Positions 16,332-23,930 of a stretch of 30,791 nucleotides of DNA are shown here, one piece after another. The stretch is from JBGPYB01 sp041493035. GTDB lineage: Bacteria > Acidobacteriota > Vicinamibacteria > Fen-336. The translations under genes were made by a program, and so were the position numbers. Where the stretch lies: NCBI GenBank assembly GCA_041493035.1, contig JBGPYB010000042.1, positions 1 through 30,791 of the forward strand. Direction: 5' to 3'. Each line of letters starts with the position of its first letter. The stretch's first letter is position 1. The notes beneath the pieces were generated by a model, which saw only the letters and a program-made list of their open reading frames with translations, had not been told where the DNA came from and made no database searches.

Positions 16332-17405
16332 ATGAGCACCGGCCAGCGGATCCTCCGGGTCCTGCTCGTCTTCGTCCCGGTCGCCCTCTACCTCGGCTGG
16401 ACCCAGGCGCCACCGGCGTGGGTTTTCGTGGCGGGCTGTCTGGCGGTGCTACCGCTGGCGGGGCTCATGGGCGAGGCCACGGAGCACTTGGCCTGCCGCG
16501 CGGGCCCCGCGGTTGGCGGCCTCCTGAACGCGTCGTTCGGCAATGCGGCCGAGCTGATCATCGGTTTCATCGCCCTTCGCGCGAGAGAGTACGAGGTCGT
16601 CAAAGCCTCCCTGACCGGATCGATCATCGGCAACATGCTCATGGTCCTCGGGCTGGCCATGTTCCTCGGGGGCTGGAAGCGGAAGCAGCTGTCGTTCAAC
16701 CGCCTCGCCGCCGAGAGTGGCAGCAGCGTGATGGTCCTCGCGGCGGTGGCGCTCGTCATCCCGGCCATCTACGCCCAGACGACTCATCACGAGCACCCCG
16801 AGCACATCGAGTCCATCAGCCTCGACATCTCCTGGGTTCTCCTCTCCACCTACGCGGCGAGCCTTCTCTTCTCTCTCAAGAGCCACCGAGCCCTGTTTGC
16901 TCCCGTCGGTCCCAACGCAGCGGAGGAACTGGGCGAACACGGCGTCGCGTGGCCCCTGAAGAGGAGCCTCGCGGCACTCCTTGGATCCGCCGTCCTCGTC
17001 GGCGTCGTGAGCGAGATGCTGGTAGGCGCCATCGGGGCCGCGGGCCAGGCGATGGGTCTCCGCAAGATCTTCATGGGCGTTGTGCTTCTGGCCGTGGTGG
17101 GCAACGCGGCGGAACACTCCACTGCCGTCCTCGTCGCGATGAAGGGGAAGATGGACCTGGCCCTCGGAATCGCTCTCGGCTCTTCGATGCAGATCGCCCT
17201 CTTCGTGGCTCCCATCCTGGTCATCGTCGGCCACTTCACGGGCCGTCCTCTCAGCCTCGAGTTCACGATCCTCGAGGTCGCAGCCGTCCTGTTCTCTGTA
17301 GGAGCCGCGACCCTCCTGATCCAGGACGGCAAGACGAATTGGTTCGAGGGCTTCCAACTCCTCGCCATCTACGCCATCCTCGCCATCACCTTTTACTTCA
17401 TCTGA
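16332..17405 (+). CDS. Ca2+/H+ antiporter, CaxA/CAX family
   Basis: Inner-membrane cation/proton exchanger that extrudes calcium. 357 residues with about eleven hydrophobic segments. The two CAX repeat motifs are present: GNAAELIIGFIALRARE (70-86) and GNAAEHSTAVLVAMKGK (257-273), each followed by a helix of the form GSIIGNMLMVLG or GSSMQIALFVAP. A His-rich loop, TTHHEHPEHIE, is at 150-160. ATG 16332 has purine-rich AGGGGTGAGG upstream. It sits 19 bp after the M23 gene. The family is sure. Calcium preference is by family. Confidence 0.93.
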   Translation: MSTGQRILRVLLVFVPVALYLGWTQAPPAWVFVAGCLAVLPLAGLMGEATEHLACRAGPAVGGLLNASFGNAAELIIGFIALRAREYEVVKASLTGSIIGNMLMVLGLAMFLGGWKRKQLSFNRLAAESGSSVMVLAAVALVIPAIYAQTTHHEHPEHIESISLDISWVLLSTYAASLLFSLKSHRALFAPVGPNAAEELGEHGVAWPLKRSLAALLGSAVLVGVVSEMLVGAIGAAGQAMGLRKIFMGVVLLAVVGNAAEHSTAVLVAMKGKMDLALGIALGSSMQIALFVAPILVIVGHFTGRPLSLEFTILEVAAVLFSVGAATLLIQDGKTNWFEGFQLLAIYAILAITFYFI

Positions 17406-17473
17406 TCTCGTGTCTTCTTCTGTGAGCGCGTCGCGGGGGTGACGCGGCCCCCCCGATGTGGTCCAATGGACAT

Positions 17474-18196
17474 ATGCGAACCGCCGCGTTGGTCGCTGCC
17501 CTCGTCGTGCTCCCGCTTGTGGCCGCCGCCGAGGTGGACCTCAAGTCCGCGAATGGCCGCCTCGATCTGAAGGTCACCGCCGCGCCTCTCTCCGAGGTCC
17601 TCGACCGCCTGGCGAAGCAGACCGGCATGAAGGTCACGTACGAGGGCGCCCCCGTGCGGCAACCGGTGACGCTGACCCTCCTCGGCCGCACTCCCGCCGA
17701 AGCGGTTTTGGGCGTTCTGGATGGCCTCGGCCTCAACTACGCGCTCCGCATGGACATGAGCGGCACCCGAGTCGAGGCGCTGCTCATCGCGGGCACAGCG
17801 GCCGTCACTTCCGGCTCGCCCACGCTTCCTTCGATGCCGAACACCGCCCCGGCCCTCCGCCCACCCGCCACTCCGGCGCCGGAACCGGACGAAGAGCCCG
17901 AGGCCGAGGAAACGGAGCCCCCGGAGCCGCCACGGAAGCCCGGAGCACCTCCGCAACCCGGACAGCCACCGAACCCGAACCCGGCGGCCGGAACAGGCCC
18001 GGTGGGCGTGCCGAAACCCAACATGCCGACGTTCCCTGGACCTGGGGTCCCCACGGCCGGGCCGATGTTCCCCGTGTCTCCGTTCGCACCGACGGCGCCC
18101 ACGATGCCGCCGCCCTCCCAGGGAAACCAGCCAACGCCAGAACAGCAGGCTGCCGCGCAGCCCGTCGCTGGCGCCAGCGACGACGAGTCGCAATAG
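17474..18196 (+). CDS. Exported STN-domain protein with proline-rich tail
   Basis: 240-residue protein of unknown function. The signal peptide is MRTAALVAALVVLPLVAAA with probable cleavage before EVDLK. Residues about 20-100 resemble the secretin/TonB short N-terminal (STN) domain: APLSEVLDRLAKQTGMKVTYEG, QPVTLTLLGRTPAEAVLGVL, then GLNYALRMD. Residues about 120-240 are a low-complexity Pro/Gly/Glu tail with no secretin or TonB barrel. ATG 17474 is chosen for the signal peptide. ATG 17456 adds six residues. The gene points toward the secretion operon and ends 10 bp from it. By the domain it could be a periplasmic partner of a secretin. That is inference. Confidence 0.72.
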   Translation: MRTAALVAALVVLPLVAAAEVDLKSANGRLDLKVTAAPLSEVLDRLAKQTGMKVTYEGAPVRQPVTLTLLGRTPAEAVLGVLDGLGLNYALRMDMSGTRVEALLIAGTAAVTSGSPTLPSMPNTAPALRPPATPAPEPDEEPEAEETEPPEPPRKPGAPPQPGQPPNPNPAAGTGPVGVPKPNMPTFPGPGVPTAGPMFPVSPFAPTAPTMPPPSQGNQPTPEQQAAAQPVAGASDDESQ

Positions 18197-18198
18197 GG

Positions 18199-18216
18199 CC
18201 AGCGGACTAGGGCTGG
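18199..18216. terminator. Small hairpin between convergent genes
   Basis: CCAGC (18199-18203) pairs with GCTGG (18212-18216) across an 8-base loop in the 10-bp gap between the STN gene and the last pseudopilin gene. A five-pair GC stem without a T-run is weak. It could serve both strands as a terminator or be chance. Confidence 0.22.
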
Positions 18217-18839
18217 GACGGCGGAGACGGGCGCGTGCCCGGGGACGGGAGGCCTGGGGTTCCCACCGGTCCAAGGGTGGGCTGCTTCCCCACGATTCGC
18301 GGTCGGCCGGCGATGAAGAGCCACGCGTCGTAGCGCTTGGCGTTGTTCATCGTGCGCAAGCTGTTCTTGGTGCTGCGGCTCGCCACGCCCACGAAGCCGC
18401 CGAGTGGAGCACCAGCGACACCACCGCCTAGGCCGGTCGTGCCGGGAGACGGCGAGGGTTGTGGCGCTGGTGACGGGCCCGTCGTCGAACCGGGTGACGT
18501 CCCGGGGCGCGTTCCGCCGGGGAGCGGTGTGATCCCCTCCCCCTGACGGATGAAACGCCACGGGCCGTCCCGGGTCATCGGGTCCTTGTACGCCCTCCGG
18601 AGAAACCGTCCCTTGACCAAGGCGTCGAGGGAGACCGGCATGGCCCCGCCGTTCTTCTTCTGGTAGCGGACGATGCTGTCGGCGATGGCTCCGCCGCGAT
18701 AGAGCAGCTCCTGCTCACGATCGTCCTGCATCACGTGCTGCCACGTGGGCGCCGCCACTCCCATGCCGATGAGCATGATCGTGATCCCAGCCATCAGGAT
18801 CACGAGGGAGTAGCCGTCTTGGCGCTGGCGCAGCGTCAT
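18207..18839 (-). CDS. Pseudopilin lacking Glu+5, with proline/glycine-rich tail
   Basis: 210 residues, last gene of the secretion operon. A prepilin-type leader ends at Gly9 with mature start Tyr10 (QDGYSLVILMAG), followed by a long hydrophobic helix. Position +5 of the mature protein is Ile14 instead of the usual Glu. The globular part keeps the GspG-like signature LDALVKGRFLRRAYKDPMTRDGPWRFI, matching the other two pseudopilins here. The C-terminal half is Pro/Gly/Thr-rich (about 95-140 and 175-210). In T2SS the tip pseudopilin GspK lacks Glu+5, so a tip or initiator role is a fair inference. ATG 18839 overlaps the transglycosylase stop as ATGA. Confidence 0.82.
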   Translation of the reverse strand: MTLRQRQDGYSLVILMAGITIMLIGMGVAAPTWQHVMQDDREQELLYRGGAIADSIVRYQKKNGGAMPVSLDALVKGRFLRRAYKDPMTRDGPWRFIRQGEGITPLPGGTRPGTSPGSTTGPSPAPQPSPSPGTTGLGGGVAGAPLGGFVGVASRSTKNSLRTMNNAKRYDAWLFIAGRPRIVGKQPTLGPVGTPGLPSPGTRPSPPSQP

Positions 18840-19450
18840 CGTTTGGCGCGATAGCGACCCAGGACCTTCGACACGTAGCTCCGCGTCTCGCTGTAGGGAG
18901 GAACACCGCCGTGCTGGTCGACGGCCCCTTCGCCGGCGTTGTAGGCCGCGAGGGCCTTCTGGAGATCGCCGCCGTAACGAGCCACGAGCCCTCTCAGGTG
19001 ACGGGCACCTCCGTCCACGTTGGCCGTCGGGTCCAGGGGATCGGCGACGCCCAGGGACGCCGCCGTCGCCGGCATGAGCTGCATCAGGCCGCGGGCCCCC
19101 TTGGGAGACACTGCGTCAGGGCGGAAGCCTGACTCGACCGAGACCACGGCCAGGACGAGGGCGGGGTCGAGGCCATGACGGCGAGCAGCCTCCGCCACGA
19201 GCGCCCGCAGGTCCCCTCCCTCGGCTGCCCGCGGCGAGACCTCGTCCAGGACCTCGTCTGGGACGAAGCCGCGGACCGTGGCCGCCGGAACGCCGACCTC
19301 GCCGCCCCCGGTGAGCTCCAGGAACAGGATCTCTCCCTCGGACCGGCGCGCGGCGACCTTCAGCGTCATGCCGTTCTCGAGGACCGCGATCTCGGCCTGG
19401 GCCAGGGGTGCCGAAGCCAGCACGATCGCCGTCAAGAGGAAGCGCCTCAT
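18836..19450 (-). CDS. Periplasmic lytic transglycosylase (SLT domain)
   Basis: 204 residues. A signal peptide spans residues 1-19 (cleavage after LAQA). A short beta-rich region (about 20-65) is followed by an SLT domain (about 80-200). The catalytic glutamate is E106 in AVVSVESGFRPDAVSPKGARGLMQLMPATA, and the second family motif AAYNAGEGAV is present. It cleaves peptidoglycan glycan strands. Inside a secretion operon the natural role is to open the wall for the secretin/pseudopilus assembly. It starts 1 bp after the Ig-like gene and overlaps the last pseudopilin gene by 4 bp. Confidence 0.92.
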   Translation of the reverse strand: MRRFLLTAIVLASAPLAQAEIAVLENGMTLKVAARRSEGEILFLELTGGGEVGVPAATVRGFVPDEVLDEVSPRAAEGGDLRALVAEAARRHGLDPALVLAVVSVESGFRPDAVSPKGARGLMQLMPATAASLGVADPLDPTANVDGGARHLRGLVARYGGDLQKALAAYNAGEGAVDQHGGVPPYSETRSYVSKVLGRYRAKR

Positions 19451-19451
19451 G

Positions 19452-20222
19452 TCAGTTGATCTGGACCGAGACAGGTGTCGCGACGAGCGGCGCCGCCGCC
19501 GCCGCGACGGTTGCGTTGACCGCTACGGTCTTCGGAGGCAGATCCGGCGAATAGCTCGTCTGGAGGAAGTCGGCGGCCTGGCCGCTCGAGTCCGTGTAGA
19601 CGGGCGAACTGCCGCTGGCGAGCGTCTCGGTGACATCACCGCTCTCGGTGATGGAGAAGATCACAGGAACGTTGACGACCGCGTTGCCCTTGTCGTCGAA
19701 GACATTGGCGACGATCCGGCTCTGGCGGGCAGATCCGCTGCCGGTGATTCGTGGCGGGTTGGCCGTGAGGATGATGGTCTTCGGCCGAGCGCTCCCGATG
19801 ACGACGTCGACCGATGCGCTCGCCGTCCCGGCCGCGATCGCGCCCCCGCTCGTCGCGGTGGGGCTGGCGCTCGGCGCGGGAGCGGGCGCCGCGCCGCCCG
19901 AGACCACCGTGACAGTCGCCGTGCCCGACCGGGTGTCGGAGATGAGGTTCACACGGGCGACGCCATCGTTGGTCTTCCCCTCGTTCTGGATCTTGCCCAG
20001 GGTCGTGAAGAACTGGACGACCGTCCCGTCGGGAACGACGGTCCCCGCCGGCTCGATGACCAGCGCCGAGATCACCGACACGTCCCCATTGGCGGCGATG
20101 AAAGTGGGGTTTGCGAAGACGCTCACCGTCGATCCCGGGGGTGCCGTCAGGATGGATTGGTTGCACGTCACGTGGGCGACGGCCAGCAGGAGTAACACGA
20201 GATCCCTGATCATCTTCTTCAT
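19452..20222 (-). CDS. Exported protein with bacterial Ig-like domains, possible lipoprotein
   Basis: 256 residues. The N-terminus has a basic-hydrophobic export signal with a single Cys at position 20 (AHVTCNQS). The lipobox is not canonical, so lipidation is uncertain. The rest reads as two Ig-like (Big) beta-sandwich domains: about 28-115 (VSVISALVIEPAGTVVPDGTVVQFFT, then GVARVNLISDTRSGTATVTV) and about 145-255 (SRIVANVFDDKGNAVVNVPVIFSI). An Ala/Pro/Ser linker with acquired repeats separates them. There is no enzyme motif. ATG 20222 overlaps the secretin stop as ATGA. A structural or secretin-associated surface role is inferred from position only. Confidence 0.75.
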   Translation of the reverse strand: MKKMIRDLVLLLLAVAHVTCNQSILTAPPGSTVSVFANPTFIAANGDVSVISALVIEPAGTVVPDGTVVQFFTTLGKIQNEGKTNDGVARVNLISDTRSGTATVTVVSGGAAPAPAPSASPTATSGGAIAAGTASASVDVVIGSARPKTIILTANPPRITGSGSARQSRIVANVFDDKGNAVVNVPVIFSITESGDVTETLASGSSPVYTDSSGQAADFLQTSYSPDLPPKTVAVNATVAAAAAPLVATPVSVQIN

Positions 20223-22531
20223 GGTGCGACCTCGACGCGGCAGGCGGGGGAATCGGGACGCTCTTCCCCGGCGGGTGTCGTGAGTGCCAGCGACTCCACG
20301 GTGAGCGCCCCGGAGCCGGCCGACAGGGACTTGAACTGTATCGTGACCAGGGCGCCGGAGCCCGTGGCGGGCGTCGCACGCGTGAACTTGGCGCGCACGC
20401 GTCCCGATTCCAGGTTCCGTTCGGCCTGGACGCTGACGCCGTCCAAGGTCAGGAGCGAGCCGGGGCTCACGTCGAGGGCTTCCAGGAGAGCGGGGTCGTA
20501 GCGGACCGACAGTTCGGCGGTCGTGAGCCCCACGGCGCCCAAGCCGACGATCGCCAGGCTGCCGACCTCCCCGACCTTCAGCCGCACCTCGGGCGGGCTA
20601 CAGATCGCACGAACGCGACGCGCGTCGACGACGGCTGCGGGCGCGGGCCCCGAGGCTGGCGGCGTTGGCGCCGCCGCCGCTGGGGCGGGAGAGGGCGGAG
20701 GCGGCGACGGCATCGTGACAGCGGGCTTGGCGGGCGCTCCCGGCGCCCCGGTGACACCGGCGATGGGCGCGGCCGACGGAGCCGGCGGATCGGGCTCACC
20801 GAAGAGCGCGTGGACCGACGCCACTTTCACGGCATCCTCCGTCCCGATGTAGAGCGGGGCGAGATCCCGCTCGCGAACCTTGGGGGCGCGCACCACGTGT
20901 GGCGTGATCGAGATGAGCACTTCGCTCTCCTCCTTCTGCTTCAGCCGCGACGTGAAGATCTTGTTGAGCAAGGGGATGCTCTGGAGGCCCAGGACGCCCT
21001 TCAGGCTGTCGCGCGTCGCCCCCTGGATCAACCCCCCGAGGAGACTCGTTTCGCCATCCCGGATCCGCAGGATCCCGGTAACGTTCCGGGTCAGGAACGT
21101 GGGGACGGTGATGGGGTTCTGCCCGGTGCCGACGTTACGGTCGTCCCCCAGGGTGCTGAACTCCGCCGACATCTCGAGGGTGACATCCCCCGCGGCATTC
21201 ACCTTTGGCGTCAGCTCGAGGGTGACGCCGACGTTGCGGTACTGGAACGAGGTCGCCGGGGCGAAGCTCGAACTCCCTGCCTGGGTCGCTGTGAACTGGG
21301 TGATCGGGATGGGGACCTCGGTGCCGACCTTGAGGGAGGTCTTCTTGCCTTCGGCGGCACGCAGGCGGGGCGACGCCAGGATCTTCACGCCGGAGTCGGT
21401 CTGGAGAAAGTTGGCCGTCACCGTGGACGGCACGCTCAGGACAAAGTCCGCCACGTTGAGGGACGAGAGGACATTGGCCCTGACGTTGGTGAAGCCCCCG
21501 CTCAGCTCTCCCGCCGCCCCCGTCGGCGAGAAGGTCGCCGCCGCCGAGTAGTTCGACAACTCGAGGCCGTACTTCTTGATGACCGAGCGGTTGACCTCGA
21601 GGATCTGCACCTCCACGATCACTTCCCCCTTGGCCTTGTCGTTGGCCTCGACGATCTTGGCCGCCAGGGCGATCTTGTCGGCGGTCCCCACCAGGGTGAT
21701 GGCGCCGAGGGTCGGGTTCCCCACGGCCTTCGTGATCCCCGCGACGGTCTTGATGATCGTCAGGGTCTCGTTGACGTCGGCGTTTTCGAGGTAGAAGGTC
21801 CGCACGAGGAGGTCGTCGTAGCTCCGCCTCTTCTGGGGCGACTCAGGGATGATGATGACGGTGTTCTGGTCGAGGACCTTGTAGAAGAAGCGGTTCACCA
21901 TCGTGATCTGGTCCAGCGCCTCCTGGAAGGTCACGTTGGAAACGTCCAGGGACCACGGCTTGTCCCGGTAGTCGGCGTCGTACACGATGTTGATTCCCGC
22001 CAGCTTTCCCAGGCTGTCGAGAATCTTTTTCAGGCTCTGCTCGGCGAACTTCAGCGTGATCGGCACGGGACTCCGGGGAGAGAGCACCGCTGTCGGCACG
22101 CGAGCCGCCTGAGCCCGGGCCTTCATCATCTCCAGCTCCGAGCGCCCCTGCCTCTCTTCTTCCCGCTTCTGGACCTTCTCCCGCGTCAGCTTCAGATCAT
22201 CCCCTGCCGACTTGTTGCTCGGGTCGAACTTGTACGCGATCTCCAGTTCCTCGATGGCCTTGTCCAGATTCTCGGCGGCCAATTGCTTGCGCGCCTCTTT
22301 GTAGTGGACGCGGCTCGCCTCGACGCGGGCGCTCTGGAGCGCGAGCTTGTATTCGATGTTGCCGGGATCCTTGTCGAGGGCCAGAGTCAGGCGGGCGACA
22401 GCAAGATCCCAGTTCCCCTTTTTCGCCTCGCTCTTCCCGCTGCGGAAGGCGTTGCCTCCGGCGCACCCGGCTGAGATCAGCGTCAGGGCGACGGCGGCAG
22501 CGACCCCGGTCCGTCTCGAGGAAAGCAGCAT
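20219..22531 (-). CDS. Outer-membrane secretin (GspD/PilQ family) with N-terminal TPRs and C-terminal cohesin-like domain
   Basis: Channel-forming secretin, 770 residues. A lipoprotein signal ends at ISAGC (Cys23). TPR-like helices lie at about 28-110 (NWDLAVARLTLALDKDPGN, LDKAIEELEIAYKFDPSN), and a charged linker at 115-145. An STN/N0-type domain spans about 157-230, an N1-type domain about 240-320 and the secretin core about 320-548, with the signature VPTFLTRNVTGIL-RDGETSLLGGLIQG. A Pro/Ala linker is at 580-640. Residues about 645-768 read as a cohesin-type beta-sandwich (LKVGEVGSLAIV, AELSVRYDPALLEALDV, VTIQFKSL). The cohesin tail is absent from classical GspD. It directly abuts the PilP/GspC-like gene. 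Confidence 0.92.
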   Translation of the reverse strand: MLLSSRRTGVAAAVALTLISAGCAGGNAFRSGKSEAKKGNWDLAVARLTLALDKDPGNIEYKLALQSARVEASRVHYKEARKQLAAENLDKAIEELEIAYKFDPSNKSAGDDLKLTREKVQKREEERQGRSELEMMKARAQAARVPTAVLSPRSPVPITLKFAEQSLKKILDSLGKLAGINIVYDADYRDKPWSLDVSNVTFQEALDQITMVNRFFYKVLDQNTVIIIPESPQKRRSYDDLLVRTFYLENADVNETLTIIKTVAGITKAVGNPTLGAITLVGTADKIALAAKIVEANDKAKGEVIVEVQILEVNRSVIKKYGLELSNYSAAATFSPTGAAGELSGGFTNVRANVLSSLNVADFVLSVPSTVTANFLQTDSGVKILASPRLRAAEGKKTSLKVGTEVPIPITQFTATQAGSSSFAPATSFQYRNVGVTLELTPKVNAAGDVTLEMSAEFSTLGDDRNVGTGQNPITVPTFLTRNVTGILRIRDGETSLLGGLIQGATRDSLKGVLGLQSIPLLNKIFTSRLKQKEESEVLISITPHVVRAPKVRERDLAPLYIGTEDAVKVASVHALFGEPDPPAPSAAPIAGVTGAPGAPAKPAVTMPSPPPPSPAPAAAAPTPPASGPAPAAVVDARRVRAICSPPEVRLKVGEVGSLAIVGLGAVGLTTAELSVRYDPALLEALDVSPGSLLTLDGVSVQAERNLESGRVRAKFTRATPATGSGALVTIQFKSLSAGSGALTVESLALTTPAGEERPDSPACRVEVAP

Positions 22532-23077
22532 TCAGTTGGCCCTGAGAGGAATCCGCCGAATGTGGTCGGAGCCTATGTCTTGAATATCCACCGATTCGAG
22601 GCCGATGCTCACGATCCTGAGCCGGTTGGCCACGAGGTCCCCCGCCTTGCCCGTCAAGACTTCCTTTCGATCGGTCATCAAAACGGCCACCTTGAGCCCC
22701 TTCTTGTCGGCGAGGGTGCCGATGTACTTGACGTTCATCACCGGAACCGGCGTTGGCGCCGCCGCCACGTCCGGTCCGCTCGCGACCATGGAGGGGTTCA
22801 TCACGAGGGGCGGCGCCGTGGCCCTCATGACGATCTTCGTCGAAGGCGCCCCAAACTGGAAGACGTCGGTCTCCCCGGCCCCGGAAGGGGTCGGCTTCCG
22901 GTCGATGCGAGCGAGGTCGATCCGGGGAATCTGCCCCCCCTTCGCCTGAGTGCGCTCTCCGGTTGCCGGGGCTCCGACAACCGCGGGGGCCGGCCGGAGC
23001 CAGGCCCACGCCAGCCCAAGCAGCACCGCCACCGCAGCCGCTCCCAGGGGCGCACGTCGATCCTTGAGGCTCACCAT
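22532..23077 (-). CDS. PilP/GspC-like inner-membrane protein
   Basis: 181 residues. A short cytoplasmic start is followed by one transmembrane helix (about 12-28), a Pro/Ala-rich periplasmic linker and a C-terminal beta domain (about 115-181: MNVKYIGTLADKKGLKVAVLM, VLTGKAGDLVANRLRIVSIG). Small beta domains of this kind in PilP and GspC link the inner-membrane platform to the secretin N-domains, and the secretin gene follows immediately. A longer frame upstream to 23557 is a shadow of the pseudopilin genes. ATG 23077 overlaps the pseudopilin stop by 7 bp (GTG 23074 gives a 4-bp overlap). Assigned from architecture and order, since sequence motifs are few. Confidence 0.75.
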   Translation of the reverse strand: MVSLKDRRAPLGAAAVAVLLGLAWAWLRPAPAVVGAPATGERTQAKGGQIPRIDLARIDRKPTPSGAGETDVFQFGAPSTKIVMRATAPPLVMNPSMVASGPDVAAAPTPVPVMNVKYIGTLADKKGLKVAVLMTDRKEVLTGKAGDLVANRLRIVSIGLESVDIQDIGSDHIRRIPLRAN

Positions 23078-23112
23078 TCCTTGTACGGCGTGCCGTCGAG
23101 GCCCGTCCCCTC
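23071..23112 (-). repeat. Direct repeat at pseudopilin gene junction (copy B)
   Basis: This 42-bp segment matches 23460-23501 at 37 of 42 positions by my count. Each copy covers the last codons of a pseudopilin gene (LDG-PYK-W), its TGA and the overlapping start of the next gene. It is a remnant of tandem gene duplication. Confidence 0.75.
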
Positions 23113-23466
23113 CGAAGCGCTGTGAACGTCGAAGACGCCCGGCGGCTCGCCGGGATTGTCCGGGTCGGGGTCCGCGGGGACCTCCGTCCAGTCCTTGCCA
23201 CCCGTGAGCGGGTCCTTGGGTATCGAGCGCAGATACCCGTCGGTCATGAGACCCTCGAGAGACGCGGGGTACTTCCCCTTGTCGGCCTGGTATTGATCGA
23301 TCAGGTCCCGGAAGCGGAAGAGGTTCTCCTTCAGGACCGATTCCTTCGCCTGAATGATCGCGGCACGGTAGTTCGGCAGCGCGATCCCGACGAGGATGCC
23401 GAGGATCGCCACCACGGTGATCAACTCGATGAGGGTGAACCCTCGCGCCTTCTTGCCGCTCACCAT
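23071..23466 (-). CDS. GspG-like pseudopilin (copy 2)
   Basis: 131 residues. The prepilin peptidase site is ARG-FTLIEL (cleavage after Gly9, Glu14 at +5), followed by the standard hydrophobic helix. The globular part carries KYPASLEGLMTDGYLRSIPKDPLTGGKDW and ends GLDGTPYKEW. An earlier in-frame start (23583) lies inside the preceding gene and would bury the leader. ATG 23466 gives a normal nine-residue leader and overlaps the preceding stop. It is the closest match in the window to a major pseudopilin. Its C-terminus and junction match copy 1, pointing to tandem duplication. Confidence 0.9.
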   Translation of the reverse strand: MVSGKKARGFTLIELITVVAILGILVGIALPNYRAAIIQAKESVLKENLFRFRDLIDQYQADKGKYPASLEGLMTDGYLRSIPKDPLTGGKDWTEVPADPDPDNPGEPPGVFDVHSASEGTGLDGTPYKEW

Positions 23467-23501
23467 TGCTTGTAGGGTATGCCGTCGAGGCCCTTCCCCT
23501 C
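23460..23501 (-). repeat. Direct repeat at pseudopilin gene junction (copy A)
   Basis: Partner of the repeat at 23071-23112, 389 bp away. Both copies include ATGGTGAGC, where the ATG/GTG of the next gene overlaps the TGA of the previous one. Confidence 0.75.
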
Positions 23502-23930
23502 GCTCTTTGTATAGACGTCCCAAATGTTCTGGCCGCACCAGGATCCACTGTCGGCATCGTCCTGGTAGCACCGCATCCCCCACTCCGCCGACCGCGTCAG
23601 CGGATCCACGGGAATCCGACGCAGGAACTTCAGCTTGTGGTCGACCCGACCCACCTGGTTGACGCCCTTCACAAGCGTGTCGAGGTCGGGGGGATAGCCC
23701 TCGCTCCCGAGCTTGACGTCGGTCCCTCCGATCTGCCCCGCGTCAACCGCCTGTTTGTACTTGTCGATGGCATACCGGATCTCGCGAAGGGTTCTTCGGA
23801 GTTCGATCTCCCGTTGTCTTTTCCACGTGACGCGAGCCAAGGGCATGATCGCCGAGCCGAGGATCAGCAGGATCGTGGCCGTCGCGATCATCTCGAGATA
23901 CGTAAAGCCGCCATCCCTACGAGTGGCCAT
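23460..23930 (-). CDS. GspG/GspH-like pseudopilin (copy 1)
   Basis: 156 residues. The prepilin site is DGG-FTYLEM (cleavage after Gly8, Glu13 at +5) with a hydrophobic helix to about residue 30. The globular domain has the family motif YPPDLDTLVKG and FLRRIPVDPLTRSAEWGM and ends GLDGIPYKQW. Two cysteines (CYQDDADSGSWC) could form a disulfide loop absent from copy 2. ATG 23930 overlaps the PilO-like stop by 14 bp. It is paralogous to the next pseudopilin gene. Confidence 0.88.
   Translation of the reverse strand: MATRRDGGFTYLEMIATATILLILGSAIMPLARVTWKRQREIELRRTLREIRYAIDKYKQAVDAGQIGGTDVKLGSEGYPPDLDTLVKGVNQVGRVDHKLKFLRRIPVDPLTRSAEWGMRCYQDDADSGSWCGQNIWDVYTKSEGKGLDGIPYKQW

Noticed and set aside
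17427..17455. GC hairpin(s) after the CaxA gene (CGCGTC/GACGCG or CGGGGG/CCCCCG)
   Set aside because: Two mutually exclusive short stems and no T-run. In sequence this GC-rich such pairings occur by chance, so I do not call a terminator.
20810..22474. 554-codon plus-strand open frame opposite the secretin
   Set aside because: Antisense shadow of the secretin gene, with His/Arg/Asp-rich sequence and no recognisable domain.
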